This document shows, piece by piece, positions 8,388 to 13,285 of a DNA stretch of 13,285 bases. The DNA comes from Candidatus Krumholzibacteriia bacterium. Its GTDB lineage: Bacteria > Krumholzibacteriota > Krumholzibacteria > WVZY01 > JAKEHA01. Location: NCBI GenBank assembly GCA_029863355.1, contig JAOTVO010000041.1, positions 1-13,285 of the forward strand, written 5' to 3'. The translations under genes were made by a program, and so were the position numbers. Position 1 is the first letter of the stretch. Each line of letters begins with the position of its first letter. A model generated the notes under the pieces. The model was given only the letters and a program-made list of their open reading frames with translations, did not search any database and was not told the DNA's origin.

Positions 8388-9149
8388 TCAGCGCCGGAGC
8401 GCCTCGGGCACTTCGAAGAGGGCGTCGTCGACGTCGTTGAGCGTGATCGCGTGGAAGTCGAGGACGAAATCGCCGTCGGCGTCGGTGGCGAGGACCTCGG
8501 ACGGCAGGAGCACGCCGCCCACGCGACGCCATTGCGCAAACCGCACCACTACCGTTCCCTCTTCGATGGCGTCGGCGATCTCGAAGCCGGCGAGCAGGTG
8601 CGTTTCGGTGTCGAAGTAGATCGCGCACGGCATCTCCAGGTCGTCCAGACCGCGCAGCCGGTAGCAGCGCCGGCCGGCGAAGGACGCCTCGCCTTCCAGC
8701 GACAGCTCGGAGAAGAAATCTCTCACGTGGAGCGCGGTCCACTGGAACGCGTGCGAGCGCACCATGGCGGCGACGTCGCGCTCGAGGCGCTCGAGCCCGT
8801 GCGTTCCTCTGGTCCACGCGTGCGGTCCGTTGAGCACGCCGATGAACGCGTTCCCCTGTTCCGGGCGCTGCTCCATGTGCACACGCCCCCCGGCCGCCGC
8901 GCGCACCACCATCTCGTAGGTTCCGCTGGGGCCGTGCGCGCGGGCGCGCGCCGTGACGCTGGCGATCGCCCCGCGCGCTTCCGCGGGTCCCATGGCGGCG
9001 TAGGCGGCGCCGACCACGGAGTCTGCCCGTGCGAGCGCGTCCTCGAGCGTGGTCTCCGCGGACCGCGGGCCGGCCGGGGCCCCGGACGTGGCCGCGGCGA
9101 GCACGAGCGCGCCCAGGGCGCGTCGGGCGATGCGATGCCGATCGATCAT
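8388..9149 (-). CDS. Exported protein of LolA/lipoprotein-sorting-like type
   Basis: 253 residues. An N-terminal stretch with RHRIARR followed by ALGALVLAAATSGAPA forms a signal peptide, so the protein is likely periplasmic or outer-membrane associated. The body reads as an antiparallel beta sheet: TYEMVVRAAAGGRVHMEQ (77-94), NAFIGVLNGPHAWTR (100-114), then a helix, and a C-terminal part with IYFDTETHLLAGFE (177-190), WRRVGGVLLPSEVL (207-220) and a closing FEVPEAL. That pattern (fluid lipid-binding half-barrel, 'G..LP.E...' turn, final F.VP) is typical of uncharacterised proteins related to LolA/outer-membrane lipoprotein-sorting domains. I do not recognise a specific gene. It converges on imuB (22-base gap) and diverges from the aldo/keto reductase gene. 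The ATG at 9149 sits just downstream of a good promoter, without an obvious SD. Confidence 0.7.
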   Translation of the reverse strand: MIDRHRIARRALGALVLAAATSGAPAGPRSAETTLEDALARADSVVGAAYAAMGPAEARGAIASVTARARAHGPSGTYEMVVRAAAGGRVHMEQRPEQGNAFIGVLNGPHAWTRGTHGLERLERDVAAMVRSHAFQWTALHVRDFFSELSLEGEASFAGRRCYRLRGLDDLEMPCAIYFDTETHLLAGFEIADAIEEGTVVVRFAQWRRVGGVLLPSEVLATDADGDFVLDFHAITLNDVDDALFEVPEALRR

Positions 9150-9159
9150 GGCGCATACC

Positions 9160-9188
9160 AATGTAGCGCCGTCGATCCGCGCGGTCAA
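9160..9188 (-). promoter_or_regulatory. Candidate sigma70-type promoter for the exported LolA-like gene
   Basis: On the minus strand TTGACC (9188-9183) and TACATT (9165-9160) are spaced by 17 bases. They match consensus at 5 and 4 of 6 positions. The ATG at 9149 lies 10 bases after the -10 hexamer, so the transcript would have an untranslated leader of only a few bases and no SD sequence. It diverges from the aldo/keto reductase promoter at 9222-9249. Confidence 0.55.
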
Positions 9189-9221
9189 CGCCCGTCGGCG
9201 CGGGAGGAGGGATCGGCATCC

Positions 9222-9249
9222 TTGACAGGCGTCGCCCGCGCGATACCTT
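9222..9249 (+). promoter_or_regulatory. Candidate promoter for the aldo/keto reductase gene
   Basis: TTGACA (9222-9227), a perfect -35 consensus, is followed by a 16-base spacer and TACCTT (9244-9249), a GC-tolerant -10. It gives a leader of about 45 bases before the ATG at 9300, which carries its own Shine-Dalgarno-like GGAAAGGA (9286-9293). The 5'-region of the gene also contains an in-frame ATG at 9252, too close to this promoter to be the likely start. Confidence 0.6.
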
Positions 9250-9299
9250 CTATGCAGGGTCACGGCGGCCCCGGCGCATCCCAACGGAAAGGATCCTCC

Positions 9300-10364
9300 A
9301 TGCAATACCGGCTTCTCGGCCGCAGCGGGCTCCGCGTATCGGAGCTCGCGCTCGGCACCATGACCTTCGGCGAAGAGTGGGGCTGGGGCGCATCCAAGGA
9401 GGAGAGCAGGCGCATGTTCGACGCCTTCGCCGAGGCGGGCGGCAACTTCATCGACACGGCCAACCGCTACACGGAGGGCACCAGCGAACGCCATGTCGGG
9501 GAGTTCATCGCGAACGACCGCGAGCACTGGGTGGTGGCCACCAAGTACACCCTGTGGATGCGCCGCGACGATCCCAACATGAGCGGCAACCACCGCAAGA
9601 ACATGGTGCAGGCGTGCGAGGCCAGCCTGCGGCGTCTGGGCACCGATTACATCGACCTGTACTGGGTGCACGCCTGGGACTTCACCACGCCCGTCGACGA
9701 GGTCATGCGCGCGCTCGACGACCTGGTGCGCGCCGGAAAGGTGCTGCACGTGGGCGTGTCCGACACGCCGGCGTGGATCGTCGCCCAGGCCAACACGCTG
9801 GCCGAGCTGCGCGGGTGGTCGCGTTTCGTGGGGCTGCAGATCCGCTACAACCTGGTCGACCGCACCGCCGAGTCGGAGCTGCTGCCCATGGCGCGCGCCT
9901 TCGACCTGGCGGTCACACCGTGGAGCGTGCTCGCCGCCGGCGTGCTCTCGGGCAAGTACAACCGCGAGAAGGCGCCCGAGGAGGGCCGGGCCAAGGCGGG
10001 GGCCGCCAAGGTCGAGCGCAACCTCCGCATCGCCGCGGAGGTCATGCGCGTCGCCGACGAGGTCGGCGTGACGCCGTCGCAGGTGGCCATCGCGTGGGTG
10101 CGCCGGCAGCCGGGCGTGATTGTTCCGCTTCTGGGCGCGCGCAACCTCGAGCAGCTTCGCGACAACCTCGGCGCGCTGAGCGTCACGCTGTCCGACGCGC
10201 AGATGGAGCGCCTGGAGACGGCGAGCCGGATCGACCTCGGCTTCCCGAGCAACTTCCTGGGCACGCCGGCCATTCGCGACGTGGTCTCCGGCGGGACCTA
10301 CGACCGCGTCCTCCACCACCGCCGCTCCGAGTCCGGCGAGCCGCCGGAGGTCCCCAAGGCCTGA
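9300..10364 (+). CDS. Aldo/keto reductase
   Basis: 354 residues, an NADPH-dependent (alpha/beta)8-barrel oxidoreductase of the larger Kv-beta/YghZ-like branch of aldo/keto reductases; these reduce aldehydes or ketones in the cytosol. The catalytic tetrad is present: Asp52 and Tyr57 in FIDTANRYTEG, Lys82 in VVATKYT, His124 in DLYWVHAWD. The N-terminus MQYRLLGRSGLRVSELALGTMTFG is diagnostic of the family. A NADP-binding C-terminal segment is seen in VIVPLLGARNLEQLRDNL (273-290). The start at 9300 is preferred to an in-frame ATG at 9252 because the family N-terminus begins there and GGAAAGGA (9286-9293) lies upstream. A tail of about 18 residues (after about 336) is basic, then proline-rich. Substrate unknown. 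It stands alone between a divergent and a convergent neighbour, with its own promoter. Confidence 0.93.
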   Translation: MQYRLLGRSGLRVSELALGTMTFGEEWGWGASKEESRRMFDAFAEAGGNFIDTANRYTEGTSERHVGEFIANDREHWVVATKYTLWMRRDDPNMSGNHRKNMVQACEASLRRLGTDYIDLYWVHAWDFTTPVDEVMRALDDLVRAGKVLHVGVSDTPAWIVAQANTLAELRGWSRFVGLQIRYNLVDRTAESELLPMARAFDLAVTPWSVLAAGVLSGKYNREKAPEEGRAKAGAAKVERNLRIAAEVMRVADEVGVTPSQVAIAWVRRQPGVIVPLLGARNLEQLRDNLGALSVTLSDAQMERLETASRIDLGFPSNFLGTPAIRDVVSGGTYDRVLHHRRSESGEPPEVPKA

Positions 10365-10376
10365 GCCGGCGGGCTC

Positions 10377-10415
10377 TCGCGCGCGACGGGCTACCTGTCC
10401 GTCGCGCGCGATTCT
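10377..10415. terminator. 13-bp perfect stem-loop between convergent genes
   Basis: TCGCGCGCGACGG (10377-10389) and its exact complement CCGTCGCGCGCGA (10399-10411) enclose a 9-base loop; TTCT (10412-10415) follows on the plus strand. Such a long GC-rich stem between converging genes indicates a transcription terminator, strongest for the aldo/keto reductase. The T tract is poor, so it may work partly as a structure or mRNA-end barrier. The right arm is coding: it includes the last codons of the S9 peptidase gene, and that gene's TAG lies in the loop. A smaller hairpin, GAGCC-GGCG-GGCTC, precedes it at 10363-10376. Confidence 0.6.
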
Positions 10416-13042
10416 TCGTCGGCTTTGGCCAGCGGTGGGTACATGCCATCCCACCATTCGCCTTCGGCTTTGAGCCACTTGTCGAACCACGCGAGGATGG
10501 CGTCCGACCACACGATGCGCTTCTTGTAGTCCAGCACCCAGTGGTCCTGTTCCTCCACGCGGATGTACTCGACCTCTTTGCCCAGGAGCTTGAGTGCGGT
10601 GTACATCTGCTCGCTCTCGCCCGGCGGCACGTTGTGGTCGCTCGACCCATGCAGGAGCAACAGCGGCGTGGTCACCTTGTCCGCCGCGAAGAGCGGGCTG
10701 CGATCGACGTACAGATCGGGCCGGTTCCACGGGAAGCTCTCCGCGGCGGAGACCGCGTTGTAGAGGTACCCCCAGTAGCCCTCGCCCCAGTAGCTCGAGA
10801 TAGAGCTGATGCCCGCGTGGGAGACGGCGGCCGCGAAGAAGTCGGTGCGCGTGACGACGAGCTGCGTGAGGAAGCCGCCGTAGGAGGCGCCGATGCAGCC
10901 CACGCGCGCGGGATCGACGAACGGGTGGGCCTCGACGAACTGGCGCGCGCCCTCGATCACCTCATCCGCCGTCGTCTTTCCCCAGTCGTTCACGTGGCGG
11001 GCGGATTGGGCCTGGCCGAAGCCCGTAGCACCACTGGGCTGGGGCACGTACACGACGTAGCCGTGGGCCGCCCAGAGGTTCTTGGGATAGCGACCCCCGA
11101 AGTCTCGGCCCACCGGCGAGGTGCCGCCGTAGTAGTAGACAATGCACGGCCACTTCTTGCCCGCGTCGAAGCCGGGCGGATAGTACACGCGTCCGACGAT
11201 GGTGCGTCCGCTTGACGCCGTGAAGCTCCACGGCTCGACGTCGCCCATCTCGATCCACGCGAAACGTTCGGCCATGGGGTCGAGCACCATGCGCACGCGG
11301 CCCGAGCGCAGGTCCACGGTGTAGAGGCGCCAGCGGTCGGTCGCACTCGACCCCGACACCACCGCCACCGGCCGGTCGCGCGCCACGTCGGCGTCCAGCA
11401 CCATGTCGAAGCCGAGCGTGACCGGCGCGAAGGCGCCCTTGCCCACGTCGTAACGGTAGAGCCGCCCGTACTCCCCTTCCTCGACGGCGAAGACGATCTC
11501 CTTGCCGGGCTTGGGCCAGAAAACGCGATCTATGGCGGGGTCGAAGTCGCGCGTGATGGCCTCGGCCTGCTTCGTTCGCGGGTCCAGCAGGTAGGCCTGC
11601 GTGTCGTACTCGTTGGGGATGGTCCCGTCCGGCACGTTCTTGCCCGCATCACCGAAGGCGCTGGGGCCCCCAGTGACCAGCACGCGCCTGCCGTCGGGCG
11701 ACCACATGGCGCGGCCGATCCAGGGTCCTTCGCACAGCACGTCCACCGACTGGTCGTCGAGGTTGATCGTCACCAGCTCGGTGCGCGAATAGGGTCGTCG
11801 CGTCAGGTCCTCGCGCGTACGCCCGACGAGCAGCGTGCGCCCCGTGGGGTGGATGTCGTGGAGGGAAGCGCTCTCGTTCCCCGCCGTCAGGCGCCTCGAC
11901 ACACCGGCGGGTACGGAGGCAAGGTAGAGCTCGCTGCGGTCGCGTTCGCCCCCGCGGCGATCGCGCACGCTCTCGAGCCGCTTGACTCCGGTCTCGTCCT
12001 TCTTGGGTTCGACGTTCACGGAGTACACGATGGTGTTCCCGTCCGGGCTCCACGAATACCCCGTCATGTGCTCCACGTCCTCCACGATCGTCTCCACGCC
12101 GCCGGTGGCGAGGTCGAGGATGCGCACCGTGCCCTTGCCGTCTCGCGAAACCATGTACGAGAGCCGCCGCCCCGTCGGCGCCCATCGCCACGACTCGCCC
12201 TCGACGTCGGCGAGCGTGCGCTCGAGGGCGCCGTCGGAAAAGCGGCGGATCTCGAGCCATCGCCGGCGCTCGCCCTCGGGCGGAACGCGGCGCGAGAGCG
12301 TCACCAGGAAGCGTTCGCCGTCGGGTGCGATGGCCACGTCGTCGATCATCGGCCCTTCGATCACCTCTCCGATGCGCAGCCGTCGCGTCGGATCGAGCGT
12401 GACCGCGGCGACTGCCGCGCTCTCCGCGGCGGGCGCCAGCGTGACGCTCACGCGCCACTCGCCCACGGTGTCGCCTGGCAGATGCGCCGTCTTCACCAGC
12501 AGCAGGTGCTTGCCCGATTCGAGTTTGGCCGTGCCTTTGGCGGGGGCGCCCCCGCGCGTGCCCGCCTCCGATTTTGCGACCGACCGCCCGCCCACGAACA
12601 CCTCGAACGGATGCGTGCCGTGCGCCTCGACGACGACCTTCATCCAGCGCGGGGCGTCCACGTAGGCGGCCAGGTAGGCCACCTCGGCCGCCGCCGCATC
12701 CATCGCGACGGCCACGCCCGCCGTGTCCGCGTCCTTCTCGGTCCACACCACCTTCCCGCCGCCGATCAGGCGCACGCTCGAGCGCGCCGCAGGCCAGAGG
12801 TCACGGAGCGGCAGATGCGCGAAGGCGAGGAGATCCGCCGCCTTCGTCGGCTCCTTCGATTCGCCGTCGAAAGCAGGCAGCGGCGCGCGGATCGGTCCCA
12901 GCGCGAGCCAGCAAGCTACGGATAGCGACGAGTCGGGCTTCCCCTCCTCTACCGCTACCGCCGTCGCCGGCGAGACTGCCAGCGCGACCGTCACCACCAA
13001 CGGGGCTAGAATCGCGACTCGGATCGGGCTCGTAACATGCAT
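10391..13042 (-). CDS. Secreted S9-family (prolyl-oligopeptidase type) serine peptidase with additional N-terminal domain
   Basis: 883 residues; S9 dipeptidyl/acylaminoacyl peptidases are commonly 600-750, so this one is long. Order: signal peptide (1 to about 30, IRVAILAPLVVTVALAVSPATA); an additional beta-rich domain (about 43-205); a beta-propeller with WD40-like PDG/SPDG repeats, e.g. WSPDG (331-335) and WSPDG (447-451); and a C-terminal alpha/beta-hydrolase domain (about 605-860). The catalytic triad is visible: Ser720 in GASYGGF, Asp802 in GSSDHNVPP and His834 in EQDHWV. It is expected to cleave short peptides outside the cytoplasm, inferred from the signal peptide. The propeller would restrict entry to small substrates. 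ATG 13042 follows the small membrane-protein gene after 46 bases. The last codons and the stop are part of a terminator-like stem-loop. Confidence 0.93.
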   Translation of the reverse strand: MHVTSPIRVAILAPLVVTVALAVSPATAVAVEEGKPDSSLSVACWLALGPIRAPLPAFDGESKEPTKAADLLAFAHLPLRDLWPAARSSVRLIGGGKVVWTEKDADTAGVAVAMDAAAAEVAYLAAYVDAPRWMKVVVEAHGTHPFEVFVGGRSVAKSEAGTRGGAPAKGTAKLESGKHLLLVKTAHLPGDTVGEWRVSVTLAPAAESAAVAAVTLDPTRRLRIGEVIEGPMIDDVAIAPDGERFLVTLSRRVPPEGERRRWLEIRRFSDGALERTLADVEGESWRWAPTGRRLSYMVSRDGKGTVRILDLATGGVETIVEDVEHMTGYSWSPDGNTIVYSVNVEPKKDETGVKRLESVRDRRGGERDRSELYLASVPAGVSRRLTAGNESASLHDIHPTGRTLLVGRTREDLTRRPYSRTELVTINLDDQSVDVLCEGPWIGRAMWSPDGRRVLVTGGPSAFGDAGKNVPDGTIPNEYDTQAYLLDPRTKQAEAITRDFDPAIDRVFWPKPGKEIVFAVEEGEYGRLYRYDVGKGAFAPVTLGFDMVLDADVARDRPVAVVSGSSATDRWRLYTVDLRSGRVRMVLDPMAERFAWIEMGDVEPWSFTASSGRTIVGRVYYPPGFDAGKKWPCIVYYYGGTSPVGRDFGGRYPKNLWAAHGYVVYVPQPSGATGFGQAQSARHVNDWGKTTADEVIEGARQFVEAHPFVDPARVGCIGASYGGFLTQLVVTRTDFFAAAVSHAGISSISSYWGEGYWGYLYNAVSAAESFPWNRPDLYVDRSPLFAADKVTTPLLLLHGSSDHNVPPGESEQMYTALKLLGKEVEYIRVEEQDHWVLDYKKRIVWSDAILAWFDKWLKAEGEWWDGMYPPLAKADEESRATDR

Positions 13043-13067
13043 AATCCCATTCCCTTATCTGCTTCCA

Positions 13068-13084
13068 TTGACAAGCGACGTCAA
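13068..13084. repeat. Inverted repeat TTGAC-N7-GTCAA between the small membrane gene and the S9 peptidase gene
   Basis: Perfect 5-base arms (13068-13072 and 13080-13084) around a 7-base centre, lying in the 46-base gap upstream of the peptidase start. On the minus strand one arm gives TTGACG, which could double as a -35 element, but a convincing -10 at correct spacing is not seen (GATAAG is 19 bases away). It may be an operator or a chance dyad. Confidence 0.3.
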
Positions 13085-13088
13085 GTGA

Positions 13089-13262
13089 CTATCCGTGCAA
13101 GGCTGCGCCCAGGTAGTACGGCCAGATCACCAGCGCCCAGAGCGCCTTTCCAAACGCGAGGTGACAGAACCCGACCGTAAAGAGCCAACCCATGAACCAG
13201 ACCGGTCCCACCAGACCGGCCACCTCCATCTTACCCTTGATCACGCGCTTCTCTTCGCCCAT
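13089..13262 (-). CDS. 57-residue small membrane protein, function unknown
   Basis: Complete small ORF on the minus strand, ATG at 13262 to TAG at 13089. A charged N-terminus (MGEEKRVIKGKME) is followed by two hydrophobic segments, about residues 15-37 (GLVGPVWFMGWLFTVGFCHL) and 39-55 (KALWALVIWPYYLGAAL), rich in aromatic residues including four tryptophans. GGGAGG lies 7 bases upstream of the ATG, and an ATG a few bases earlier, in another frame, fits the spacing less well. A two-helix hairpin in the inner membrane is the simplest topology. The S9 peptidase gene starts 46 bases downstream on the same strand, so the two may share a transcript. I recognise no named family; similar short two-helix proteins occur widely without known function. 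Confidence 0.75.
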   Translation of the reverse strand: MGEEKRVIKGKMEVAGLVGPVWFMGWLFTVGFCHLAFGKALWALVIWPYYLGAALHG

Positions 13263-13285
13263 TGCATGACCTCCCTGCTATTGAA

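Noticed and set aside
6788..8539. 583-codon open frame antisense to imuB
   Set aside because: Antisense to a clearly recognised imuB; composition is that of a shadow frame, without motif or RBS.

Overview
The window is a GC-rich, gene-dense stretch of an apparently chromosomal bacterial genome. Evidence for this is the strongly GC-biased coding, SD-type ribosome binding sites, and exported proteins of a diderm style (Spy/CpxP-like, LolA/lipoprotein-sorting-like and a secreted S9 peptidase). The gene mix (OPT transporter next to typA, a LexA-ImuA-ImuB mutagenesis module, S9 peptidase, many signal peptides) fits an environmental high-GC Gram-negative lineage such as Gemmatimonadota, Eisenbacteria or a related uncultured phylum. 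I cannot fix the phylum from sequence alone. I see no tRNA, rRNA, CRISPR array, transposase or phage gene.

Layout. (1) 1-4217, minus strand: an OPT-family transporter, the ribosome-associated GTPase TypA/BipA, and the first 86 codons of an FkbM-type methyltransferase that runs off the left edge. They are tightly spaced and probably co-transcribed. (2) 4218-4385: a divergent control region with two abutting palindromes just upstream of lexA. (3) 4386-6257, plus strand: a compact four-gene operon of lexA, an ImuA/RecA-like gene, a small helix-hairpin-helix (Cdd1-type) gene and a TfoX N-domain gene. (4) 6271-6786, minus: a small exported Spy/CpxP-like protein. (5) 6869-8365, plus: imuB, a Y-family-polymerase-like protein that has lost catalytic carboxylates. 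(6) 8388-9149, minus: an exported protein of LolA/lipoprotein-sorting style, divergent from (7) 9300-10364, plus: an aldo/keto reductase. (8) 10391-13262, minus: a 57-residue membrane protein followed by a secreted 883-residue S9 (prolyl-oligopeptidase) peptidase with an additional N-terminal domain.

The most interesting unit is the SOS/translesion module. LexA, ImuA and ImuB are the usual parts of the damage-inducible mutasome (lexA-imuA-imuB-dnaE2). Here the module is rearranged. Two small genes, Cdd1-HhH and TfoX_N, are translationally linked behind imuA, imuB is displaced behind an opposite-strand gene, and no dnaE2/imuC follows within the window. The palindromes before lexA are candidates for an operator that matches none of the classical SOS boxes I can recall. 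The two inserted genes together resemble the two halves of a TfoX/Sxy protein (TfoX_N plus a HhH domain), which suggests an undescribed accessory component of an SOS operon. This last step is inference.
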